The notes under the pieces are model-generated. The model searched no databases, had not been told where the DNA came from, and saw only the letters and a list, made by a program, of their open reading frames with translations. Shown here piece by piece: positions 47,131-57,973 of a stretch of 64,000 nucleotides of DNA. The DNA lies in contig OX578142.1 of NCBI GenBank assembly GCA_951213105.1, forward strand, positions 116,884,065 through 116,948,064, given 5' to 3'. The number at the start of each line of letters is the position of its first letter. The first letter of the stretch is position 1. This stretch comes from Amaurobius ferox. Lineage: Eukaryota; Arthropoda; Arachnida; Araneae; Amaurobiidae. Both the position numbers and the translations under genes were made by a program.

Positions 47131-47566
47131 AAAAGGTATTTTTCTCTATGTTTTTACATGTCTTTTTCTTTGGTATCCTACTATATTTGTTTATATGTGT
47201 TTTTATATGTGTTTATATGTATGAGGCAACAAGGAGGTTCCTCTCTAAATTCGACAATTGATCGTAGCACCGTCGAGTACGTCTCAAAGACATCTTTGTG
47301 CACAACTTGCAGTATCAAAGCAGAAAGTCTAGCTCCAATTTCCCGTCAGTGGGAACACCGATCGTTTTAAAGGCTGCATGATGCTTCGTTCTCGTGCCAG
47401 TCACATAAGCCCTATGCGCTGACACTTTGATCTTTTGCATAGCTCTTATAACAACATTCGCGTGCCGAGCCTTGCGGCGGTTGCTAAATTATTTATAGGT
47501 GTATATGTGTTTTGCAACAGAGTGTGTGTGTATATATATGTATATATATTATTCAAGTGTATAGTG

Positions 47567-47598
<32 letters not shown>

Positions 47599-47823
47599 TA
47601 TCCCCCATCTAATTCAAAACTAGTGTGGAGACATACTATAATAAATTTTTAATTTTTAATTTTAACTGGCAAATTACATATATAATGCCTTTTCACCTGG
47701 CAGAACGCGCAGTGAAAATTGGCAAAAAATGCAAAAAATTCAACTAAAATGTTAACTTATGTTCAAGTAAATGAAATTAAAAAATAAAAACTTATTTTGA
47801 AAGTCTTTTAGCCACACAATTTG
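47131..47823. other. Unassigned region with TA/CA microsatellite
   Basis: A slightly GC-richer block (47220-47480) has short open frames on both strands and no similarity that I recognise. TA and CA runs occupy 47527-47599. Confidence 0.35.
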
Positions 47824-47880
47824 CTACCATAAACCTTCGGGTTGGTCGTGTGGTCTGGGTCTTCCACAACCCTTAGGAAA
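47824..47880 (+). mobile_element. SINE 3'-end fragment
   Basis: CCATAAACCTTCGGGTTGGT and TCGTGTGGTCTGGGTCTTCC match the 3' tail of the SINEs at 22083 and 38843 (ACCTT-C-G-G-x-TGGGTC). Confidence 0.5.
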
Positions 47881-48290
47881 TAATGAAACTTAATATAGAA
47901 ATAACAAGAATGTGTGATAGTTTAAAAAATAGAAGTAAAAATCGCCAAAAGAGCATGTTTGTTACCAATGACATTCTCAAGGGCCAACCTTGGCACAGAT
48001 TTACTAATTGAAGCTGCGTTTCTGTCTGCATTGTTAAAAATTATTACAGGAATTTTGCAGATGGCCTAACGTAGTAACGGAATTATAAGATTTGTAATCA
48101 AAAATATTAAAATTGACTAAAATACTTAATTTGGAAGATGAATAAATAAATAAAAGGAACACAATTATGCATAATCATCAAAATGAAGCATATATACCGT
48201 TTTCAAGAAAATCTTACTACACACATGCGTAGTGCATGGTGTCATCCATCACACCAGAGCCGCTATGAGGTGACGGATATGTTTATTTAC

Positions 48291-48384
48291 AAAGGAAGCA
48301 ACATGCATGCCAAAGGAGGCAACATGCATGCCAAAGGAGGCAACATACATGCCAAAGGAGGCAACATGCATGCCAAAGGAGGCA
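48291..48384 (+). repeat. 21-bp minisatellite, four and a half units, in frame
   Basis: Units of ACATGCATGCCAAAGGAGGC plus A at 48301, 48322, 48343 and 48364 (third unit with one difference), preceded by half a unit. Because 21 is a multiple of three, the plus-strand frame 48183-48413 reads GGNMHAK repeats (GGNMHAKGGNMHAKGGNIHA). GCATGC palindromes recur in each unit. The 76-codon frame has no recognisable domain and I do not call it a gene. Confidence 0.85.
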
Positions 48385-48413
48385 ACTTGGAGACATATTT
48401 AAATTATGACTGA

Positions 48414-49429
48414 TAACCATTTGGTTTAAAAAAGTGTTGTATCTCGAGGATGGAGCATATTAAAATATTACAAATTATTTAATTTCCTGTTTGTGATTAG
48501 ATCTTGCAGAAAGTCACTATGTTTCTTGTTTCTAGTATCTGAAGTATTCATACTTAATATATATAATTGGAATAGCTATGCTGTCTTGCCCACAAATACC
48601 ATTAGCAAAATTATTTATCCATATCAGAATTTAATAGTTGAACTTTTGATCGTAATATTTCCCTGTTATATATACACACACACATATATATATATATATA
48701 CATCTAAAATAATAATAATAGTCTGAAAATCCAATGATAGAATAGAGAGAAGTTGTAACTCAAAAAACCCTAACATTAAAATATGTCTACATAATAAAAT
48801 GAAGCATTAAATAGAGAATCATCAATCAAGTGGAAAATAAAATGCAAATTTCTAGTCATCAAGCTGAAGATAATCAACAAATATCAATGGAATGGAATCG
48901 ATAATAGAAAATCAAATAAAATCCAAGCATTAAAGATATACACGTGGATGGATAAGCACTAGGCCTAAATCAATGAATTGTTCATTTCGAAAAAACTCTT
49001 CTTTAAGTCCAAGTATTTAATCAAATTGAGCACAAAATGCATATTTCAGATATTAGAGATAGATTATAGCTATAAACACTAATAACTTGGCCTAGATGCA
49101 TAAAGATGGAAAATTTATAAAGGAAACAAGAATACCTGAAAAAAAAACTCTGCAAATGTCCTATCCATTGGAGCCCAAAATGAAGAGACTAATGTTGCCA
49201 ATCGGAAAGGATAAAAGTAGAGTACCACTGCTGCCAATCGTGAGAAATAAATAACAGTAATGCGAAAAGGCAATAAAAAGTTAAATTCTACAGTAAAAGT
49301 TACAAAATAATGAGGCGTATAATATAATTGAAAACAATTAGGCTAATGTATAAGGGAATGTAAATGCAATGTAATGTTTATGCAAAAGATTGTTGATGTC
49401 TGGCAAATATAAGATACCAAGGAGAGAAT
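48414..49429. other. AT-rich spacer downstream of the reverse transcriptase
   Basis: Contains a CA/TA run at 48671-48701 and no coding. For the minus-strand reverse transcriptase this would be 3' untranslated sequence. Confidence 0.4.
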
Positions 49430-50420
49430 TCAAGAATATTCAGCTAATCCAAACTTTTTAACTATACCATTTACTACATGAGCTGGATATTTATATAATT
49501 TGCTGGTAATGTTTAGATTATTAATATGCATAGCCTGAAATTTTTTATCTGATAATCTATGAATTTTAAAAAGTTGATTAAGTATGAAATTTCTAAACAA
49601 TTCAATCGAGTTTCAGAAATTATATGGTAATAATTTATTAATGTTAAAATTAAAATATTCTTTTTTATCATATAAATTAGTAACTATTCCATTAGTAGGT
49701 TCAATAATTTGATTTAAATCCAAAAAATTAATATTATTACTAATAATGGCTTTATTTGGAATTAATTCCAAATTATTCGGATAGAAATCTATATCTATGA
49801 CATAGTTGTCAGTAAATACTAAACACATTAGATCATCAACATATCTGTAAATTTTATAATCTGTTGAAGTAAAAGACTGTTGATAATGATAAAGGTATAA
49901 ATTAGCTAACATACTGCTACTGCAACCACCTTGTGGAACCCCTGAGACTTGTAAGTGTAAGTTATTACCTTGAAATATATAATTATTAAAAAGAACAAAG
50001 TGAAGAAGTTTAGGAAAATTGGTAAATATTGTATGAGTAGTTTGATTAGTAATATAAGCATTATATAGAGCTACAATTACAACATATAGAGATCTTAATA
50101 TTATTAAAAAGATCTTTAAAATCAAAAGTTTGAAATCCAATTAGTTTACCTAGTGATGTTAATTTAATCTTTAATTCTTTACTATTATTTAGAATAAGGT
50201 AATTATTTCTAGAATAACGTAAACTATCATTTATTAGATTTAAATAATTTAGAAGTAATTTACTCGCAGAAGTAGAGTAAGTATTATAACCACTAGTAAC
50301 TGTTCTAAATAAGATTTTCATGAAATTTAGATATTAGCACTATGTATGGAAATTTATAATGAATATTTAAATCACTATACATATTGATAATTTTCAGTTT
50401 GACACTATTAATGGAATGTG
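49430..50420 (-). pseudogene. Penelope-like reverse transcriptase, broken
   Basis: Reading down from about 50420: a start-less segment YKFPYIVLISKFHENLI, a shift, then FRTVTSGYNTYSTSASKLLL and FDFKDLFNNI (first catalytic Asp region), another shift near 50105, VSGVPQGGCSSSMLANLYLY, then YRYVDDLMCL (catalytic YVDD at about 49831-49843), NNINFLDLN and GIVTNLYDKKEYFNFNINKL. The frame meets TGA at 49613-49615 but continues without a shift for 60 codons (HRLSDKKFQAMHINNLNITS) to a stop at 49430. F-L-D-L and L-Y-D-K motifs fit Penelope-like and related RTs. No GIY-YIG nuclease is visible on either side. Confidence 0.7.
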
Positions 50421-50599
50421 AATCTAGTTTAAATGATATATATATATATAAAATATATATAATGTGCCTTTATTCTTCTAACAAATATTATTTTCTAAAT
50501 GTGCGGACTTGTAATTACAGCTGTCTTAATTTGTATCTGAAACTCATAAGAATATTCAAGAAATAAGGTTTCATAAACTTTGAGCATCTGAAAGAATTA

Positions 50600-51400
50600 C
50601 TTTTAAAATGTCTCCTCTTCAGGCGTGAACGCTAAAGATTGTTTTAATTCACTTCTTTTCTAAAAGTGGGGGAAAGACTTAGCCCAGCGAATGACAACCC
50701 AAACAGTGGCTGCGGAAAGAATCGACATCTAAAGCGGGAAAGGGGGAGGCAGCATGTGAATACAAAAGTGGGGGCTAAAGCCTGATTGCTCTGAATAGAG
50801 AGGCCAGCGAACAAGAGTAATTATCTCAACTCCAGTCCTTTAGGGTGTGGGGGAAGGAGATTGGAGTACAGCAGAAGGTGGGGGTGGAAAAACACGCGCC
50901 TTAATTGTTTAAGTCGAGATTAAACGTGAGCCATGAGGGCTGTTCGCCTTGTAGCGGTGGCCCATCAAATATTCATCAGCTGCTATCTCCCTGAGACGCA
51001 TGCGCACAGGCGTTAGATCTCGTCGCCATGACAGCACAGCATCCTCCGCATCTCATCTGAGGATTCTTTTCAATATTCGCTTCTCTTTTGCCCTTCTGAT
51101 TGGCCCGAGTGCGATAAGTGTGCGAAAGTACACGTGATGGATAATAGCGAATATTGAAGCAGCAATTCGCATTAACTGATATGCGCCGGCTGTCAGATAG
51201 CGAAGTGATTAAGTTATCTCCCATTCTAAGATCTGACAACTAATACTCGGCTCCCGATGCTTGTCAGCCAAATCAATGTGTCCGGCATCAAATGGTGAAC
51301 AGAAAACTCTTGGGGGATATTTCCCGTCGGCGAAGAAACTGCGCGCAATTACTTATTTGAGAAACAGCCATTATATTCGGATCATTCGCTTGCAAAGCTT
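50600..51400. promoter_or_regulatory. Candidate regulatory region (non-repetitive, GC-raised)
   Basis: This is the only stretch of the window that is neither AT-rich nor repeat-like. It contains a GCATGCGCA (NRF1-like) site at about 50998-51006, ATTGG (inverted CCAAT) near 51100, TACACGTGATGG (E-box), several AAAGTGGGGG and GTGTGGGGGA G-rich boxes (50665-50890) and GATAA/TTATC motifs. No coding frame longer than about 87 codons. A promoter, first exon or enhancer is plausible; a non-coding transposon piece cannot be excluded. Confidence 0.35.
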
Positions 51401-51944
51401 TTTTTTGTTTTGTTTTTTATCAGGGCAACGATTTACGTGAGCTGGGGTTCTTTATTTGAGTTCTTAAAACAATGTGTCCGGTTTCAAATGATACAAAGCC
51501 CACGTGGGAAGGGGAGCTGACTTTCAAATTGATCGCACTTATTTGGGAGACGCACGATATACATATTTATTTCATTTGTATATGATACCCCGAACGCCTT
51601 TTGTCGCTGCATAAAGGATTAAGACATTTTAAATTTTCTGGGCCACTGAATTTTTATTCGTTTCGATATACATTATGCTAAAGTGAAGCTTTCTGAAAAG
51701 AAATTATCAGTGTCAGCTTCTGGAAATGGGAATTCCACGCTCTATTCCTTAGAATTTTTAATCCATTGAGACGTTTTCTGAATTGGTGAATCGACTTTAC
51801 TTTTAAGGGTGCAAATAAATAATTATTTGTGTGATTGGTTAGAAAAATATTCATGTTTATTAGTATACCTTCGTTTTACAGTTAAGAGAGAACTTTAAGT
51901 TATTTACAGTATCGGACAAAAAAAAATTATATTACTTGTGAGGA
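51401..51944. other. Gene-free spacer
   Basis: Moderately AT-rich and non-repetitive; nothing recognised. Confidence 0.35.
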
Positions 51945-52198
51945 AGTTTTTCTTTGTCTAATGAAATTGCAGTCACACTTCCAATCCAACTACGGCCGTA
52001 ATGTGTGCATTGTAAGGCTGCGGTTTACGAACATATATCTAGAAGTTGATTCTTTCTGGATATAAATATGTTCATTTGATGCAGTTTTCCTTTGTTCAAT
52101 GCAATTGCAGTCACACTTACAATCCAGTTACAGTCACAATGTGCGGATTGTAAGGCTGCGGTTTACGAACATACATCCAGAAGTTGATTCCTTCTACC
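51945..52198. repeat. 138-bp tandem duplication
   Basis: TTGCAGTCACACTT begins at 51967 and again at 52105. Both are followed by AATCCA, AATGTG and the shared block TTGTAAGGCTGCGGTTTACG with AACATA and AGAAGTTGATTC. Two units diverged by roughly a tenth. Each contains a GTAA(C/G)-CGTAAAC-like inverted motif. Function unknown. Confidence 0.8.
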
Positions 52199-53127
52199 AG
52201 ACGTTTACAAGACTGTAATTGCAGCTTGAGATCATCAAGACTTTTTTTGCTTCTTTTTAGTACATGATACTATTATGCTGTCTTGTCATTTTAACAGGCC
52301 CATATTATGGCATGGGCTTGAGGGGCATTTGGCCAAGATCTCGCAATTTTAGGGCTCCCTAAACAGGCAAAGTTATATTTATTCTCTTTTTATAGTTATC
52401 TATGATCCATTTAATTAACTTCAATGAAATTGCTTATGGATATTTTAGTAGTTAACTTTTACAGCCGAATCACATACTAAGAGGTACTGTGAAGTGCAAC
52501 CTGCATATTATGACTGCTATTGTAAGACGTGCAGCCGCAGTCACTGCAGCAAAGCGAGAACATACAAACAATGGTTATTTTATCGTTATGCTTCATTGCA
52601 CTAGCGTTTCTGGGCGTTGTATTTGAACTTAATCGGTATACTTAAATCGGTAGTAAATGAATGTTTGTCTACTAGATTACAAAGTAATAAAGATATATTT
52701 TATAAAATAGTAAAAAATGTGAAAATAGTTGTTTTTATGAGCGTTTTTAAAATAGCACTATTTTAGGTGCCTCGAGAGTAACTGGTAAACAATTTTCAGG
52801 TTTGATGCATTTTGTTATAAAATAGAATGCAGTTTTATTATTATTATTTTTATATTTAAATATATGCTACAAAATTCAAATTCGTTTCATCGCTTCCAAT
52901 ATGAGCTGCAATTTTCAACAAAATCTATTCATTTAAGTAACTGCATCAATTAATTTCTTTTTAATAAAAGTTGTTACTTGGGCGGGGGGGGGGGAACCCA
53001 AAGATTTATCTTCTTAGTGACCCCGATTGTTATAACAGGACTCTGTGATATCAGTTTGTATACTTAAATGTCAAAAAATATATGTATGGTTGGTTTCCTT
53101 AGTTGACATTTAAATGATTTCTCATAA
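52199..53127. other. Gene-free region
   Basis: AT-rich with one poly-G tract (52983-52994). No coding or element ends. Confidence 0.4.
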
Positions 53128-53197
53128 TTATGCATTAATTCATTAATTATGCATAGTTCATTGATTATACATAATCTCATTAATTATGCATTTTATA
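53128..53197. repeat. Cluster of ATTAATTATGCAT motifs
   Basis: Four imperfect units of about 17-22 bp built on CATTAATTATGCAT. TAATTA and ATGCAT are homeodomain/POU-like cores, but simple slippage of an AT-rich unit explains it as well. Confidence 0.6.
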
Positions 53198-53283
53198 TTG
53201 AAAATATTTGTGGCAATTAGGTATATCAGGTACATTCTTTTATTAGAAACATTATATGTATTTCATTTAATTTGACGATTTTT

Positions 53284-55354
53284 AACACTTTACAACAAAG
53301 TTGAAAAGTGTTTATGACTTTATTCATTCTGTCTGTCTGTCTGCCTGTCTGTCCGTTAGCACGATAACTGCCGTAAAAATGACTTTATCAAAATGAAATT
53401 TTAGTATGTTGTTCAGACGGTCTGTGGGACCTATGGGAATATAAATAAATAATATCACCCAATTAGTTTTTTATTGAACCCGGGTTGAAAAAATGAAATA
53501 CATTGAACCCTATGGGACCTAATTTTTCAAACATTTTTTAAGCAAATTTAAAATTCACAAATTGCTTCGAAATTTTTAGAAAATATTCACATTATCCCAT
53601 AAAATATATAAAAAACAATTTCAGTAGAATATATTATGTAGTTTTTTTATTAAAAATTATTTAATATAGGAAAAAAAACAAATTCAATTAAATTCTGACT
53701 TTTGGAATATCCTCCAGAAAGAAAAAAGAGATGGAAAGATATTATATAATAAATATCTTTCCAAGAGTTTAATAATTTTGTATATGAGAGAGGCTACACA
53801 TTTTAAAATAAATTTGGTAGATAACAATTTTTCAATTTTTTTTAAATTTTATATAACTCTTCATGATATACTTATTTGGTGGCATTTTTATTGCACTTTC
53901 CTACGTCCTAGAGAGTTAAAATTTGGTACACAGCTTAAATTTGCTGAACATTTTATTTTACAAAAATTTGATGGATCTTTAAATATAGATCATACATTTT
54001 TTTCGAAATGGTCTGTAAATAATCCCCGTTCACTTCTATAAATCATTGTTGTAATATTGTTAAAAATTCTGATGTGGACAGCACATGTCTTTCCCTGCAG
54101 ACTCATATTCACGTTCTCTTTATTTCTACAATAATAATTTGAGTTTATTTGCACAAAATAACAGACATAAGTATTTCACATGACATTGAATTTGCACGTT
54201 AAACTTATATTTGGTTCTCATTTGATAGCTGGACTTATTGCCAAAGGTAACGTAGCGAAAACGCGGAAAAACTAGAATATCTCAAGAACGGCTAGTCCTA
54301 GAGTAATGGGGTTAGTCTTATTCTTTTTGTTGTCAAAAATCACGTATAAAATAGGAATTTAATTGATATAATTGAGCACACGTAGTCTTTTATTTTTATA
54401 TTTAACGATTTTTGCGGGCCATTTCGCAAAAATAGCCCATTCCTTTTTCCCGAATCGTACTAGAATAACCTACAAATGATTTATATACCAAATTTTGTTA
54501 AATTTGGTATATAAATCACTTGTAGGTTATTGAAATATTATGCACCAAATTTTGTTAAATTTGTTCCATTAGTTTTTAGCTAGAGTGGATAAAGGCAATT
54601 TCTGCCAACCATTTCGCAAAGGAGGCCGATTCTTTTATTACAAATCGTACTATAATCTAATGAACATCAGGATTTCCCACAAAAAACATACCTACCAAAT
54701 TTTATGAAATTCAGTCTATTAGTTTGTCAATAGAGTGGATGTAATATCCTCACAGACACACAGAAACATACACAAATACACCCTTACACTCACAGATGTC
54801 TTCCTAAAAATAGTTTTTTCGTGTTTTAGAAGTCCCAAAACGTGTAGATCCTTTGAAAATTCGAGTTCCGATCTTCGGGACGATTCCAATACTTTGAACA
54901 CACACACACACACACACATATATTTTCTGTGTATCTGTGTATCTAAATTCCGTGCCTATGCAATTACAATAGTTGTGATTTTAAATGATCCCTAAACTTT
55001 TATTATTTCTTCAACGAAGCCTAATTTGAACTTATGCAGAATGCAAATATCTCAAGCGATTGTAAGGTGAGTTACATAAAAATTGCTGATTTTTTTCACA
55101 TAAAATTATTTAGCTCTGGAGTCTGGAATAAAAGTTATATGAATGAAATATTCATTGATTTTGCATAGAGAATCAGATGGTTTATATTTCGATACAGTTT
55201 TAAATATTTACGTATAATAAATTACTGTAGCACTGTGATAATGTAAAAGCTATCACCACTAAATGTATCACATTTTAGAAATATTTAAATGAAATTGCAT
55301 TTCAGTTGGAAAGTGTTTCATAATCAATGCTTATGCATGATTGATCTTTCTTGT
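53284..55354 (+). mobile_element. Type A repeat, copy A4
   Basis: Full-length type A (2.07 kb) with AACACTTTACAACAAAG at the left and GATTGATCTTTCTTGT at the right. Its short TCTG tract (CTGTCTGTCTGTCTGCCTGT) and more substitutions mark it as older than A1/A2. A CA microsatellite occupies 54898-54918. Preceded by TTTTT, again within a T-run. Confidence 0.8.
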
Positions 55355-56017
55355 TTGAAATGGTGTTAAATTGACGAAAATGATGAAGAATTGGCAAAAG
55401 TGAAGCGAAATTAACAAAGTTTACGCCAAATGCAGAACTAATGATTAAAATCTTAATATATGGATTATATTGTTTAGTGGATGCTAGTAATATTTCTAAT
55501 TGTTAAGTTACATTTCCGGTTAATTTGGTATTTCGAAATAATTTTGCTTGTTGAGATTCAGAAATGCGCCAAAATGTTAATGTGCAATTCAATGTTCAAA
55601 ACATTGTACATCATCTTGTACATCATTGTTTCGCTGTGAAAGAAGTAAAATTACTCATCATGTGCTGCCCAAGTCATGTGCTGCCCACAACAGATTTTTT
55701 TAAAAAGGAAAAATTAAAAAAATATGCTCTTTTACTACAAAAGCCTCCGTATAACTTTCCTGGTGTGGGGAGCTAGAGGATATGGTTATAGTGATTGTGA
55801 CGTGTTACGTTTTTCTTAATAGATATCATTTTACTAATAGATTAAGCAAACTTTTTACTTTAACCAATGTAGCCTTAGAAAAGTTCGGTGATGGTGATTT
55901 AATCACAAGTCGAGTTTTCACCGTAAATGCCTCAGTGGGGTCCACTAGATGCCAGACAGGACTTTTGTCGGTCTGTCGGTGGATAAATGGGTGACACTAT
56001 TTGGCTAGCAAGTTTCA
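55355..56017. other. Unassigned DNA
   Basis: Short open frames without recognisable domains. Its right part (55925-56000) is somewhat GC-rich. Confidence 0.35.
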
Positions 56018-56345
56018 TATATTACGTAGATGTGAAAGCAGAAAAATATATACATAAAAATTGTATATAGTTGAACTATAAAACATAATTTTGTCAAAAT
56101 CGTTGGCTCTTCATAATCTCGAAACGGGAATTGGTGGTATACTGCGCATATTATTTAGATGTGAACGCAGAAAAAAAATCCGAAAAATACATATACTTTA
56201 GCTATGAAATGCGGTTTTGTCTAAATCAGTGATTCTTCCTACCATCAAAAACCGCTGAAGCGATTTGGACCAAATGTGGTCTGTATACTGCATGTATTGT
56301 GTAAATGTGAATGCGGAATTTTTTCAATGCATATAGTTTAGCTCA
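56018..56345. repeat. Three diverged ~130-145 bp tandem units
   Basis: TAGATGTGAAAGCAGAAAAA at 56027, TAGATGTGAACGCAGAAAAA at 56157 and TAAATGTGAATGCGGAAT at about 56302. Each is preceded by TA(C/T)TGC(G/A)TATT-type sequence and followed by ATA(G/C)TTTAGCTATGAAATG-like sequence. Confidence 0.65.
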
Positions 56346-56694
56346 GAGGTCGAATGCCCACTTTATTTGCAAATAAAGTGTCATGACTGTCCTGATCCTC
56401 CAGTTTTATTATACTGTGTATATTAAAAATAAAAACTATAACTAGATACAATAAATAAAACTTCTCAAATATGACATTAAATGCAAAAATGAACTGGTTT
56501 ATCGGTTCAAAAGGCAAATAATACCTTTATTCTTCAGGTCCGACAAGAAGCACAAGCTCACTTACTCTTAAGTCGATAACTGAGGTGACCTATGGAGAGT
56601 AGAAGCTGCTAACGTCGTGAGGAAAAAAAAAGAAAGAGGAAAAATCATAAACGTCAGGTAGGAAACAACGAACGGCAAAACCACAGAGGAAAAA

Positions 56695-57973
56695 ACAAGA
56701 AAGATCAATCATTCATAAAGCATTGATTATGAAACACTTTCCAACTGCAATGCAATTTAATTTAAACATCTCTAAAATGCGATACATGCCTCAGTAATGT
56801 TTTTAAAATTATCACAGTACTACAGTAATTTATTATATTTCAAAACTTAAAACTTCATCGAAAAAAAATGAATTTTATTAAAATGACGTCATTGAAATAT
56901 AAATTGCCTGGTTCAAATATCTCTAAAATGCGATACATTCAGCGGTAATATTTTTAAAATTATCACAATACTACAATAATTTATTGTATTTGAAAACTTA
57001 TCGAAAACAAATGGAATTTATTCAAATGACGTCATCGAAATGTAAATCGCTTGGCTCTCTCTATAAAAGCAGCATTTCATGCATAAACATTTCTATTCCT
57101 TTCATTCATCACAATACTACAATAATATATTTTATTTAAAAACTTAAAACCATGGAGGTACAAGTAACTTAACTCTATGCTTAAAACTTCATCGAAAAAA
57201 TCATTTGCTTCTCTATGCAAAATCAATGAATGTTTCATTCATACCAGCTATATTGCAGACTCTAGAGCTAAATACTTTTGCATTAAAGATATGCAGCAAT
57301 TCTTATACAACTCATCCCGCATCTTTCGGTGTTTACATTCTCCATAAGTGAAAATTAGGCTTCGTTGTAGAAATAATCAAAGTTTGATGATCATTTAAAC
57401 TCAAATATATCGTAGTTGCGTTGTTTCAGAATGTAGATGCACAGAATTTAAACAAAAATAAAGCGGTTTTCGGACTGATACAACACTAAATATAAATTAA
57501 AAATGACTTTAAAAATCACTATTTTGACACAAGAAGGATGCCATATTTTTATTTTGAAGTGGGTCACGTGATCTCTTCATATAATGGGTGTAATTATTAT
57601 TTTAATTTTAATTTAAAAAACTACTGAATATATTTTGCTGAAATTTTTTTTATATATTTTATAGGATAATTAGAATATTTCCTAACACTTTCAAACCAAT
57701 GTGTGAATTCTAAATTTGCTTAAAAAATGTTTGAAAAATTAGGTCCCATGGGGTTCAATTTATTTCATTTTTTCAACTCGGGTTCAATCCAAAACTAATT
57801 GGGTGATATTTTTCATTTATATTCCCATAGGTCCTACAGACCGTCTGAACAACATACTAAAATTTCAGTTTGATAAAGTCATTTTTACGGCAGTTATCGT
57901 GCTAACGAACAGACAGACAGACCACAGAATAAACAAAGTCATAAACACTTTTCAACTATGTTGTAAAGTGTTA
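56695..57973 (-). mobile_element. Type B repeat, copy B5
   Basis: ACAAGAAAGATCAATCATTC to TTGTAAAGTGTT, 1.28 kb, with ~147-bp tandem units and a single GGGTCACGTGATC. Its TCTG-complement tract is nearly lost (ACAGACAGACAGACC). The large tandem array starts directly after its A-run. Confidence 0.75.
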
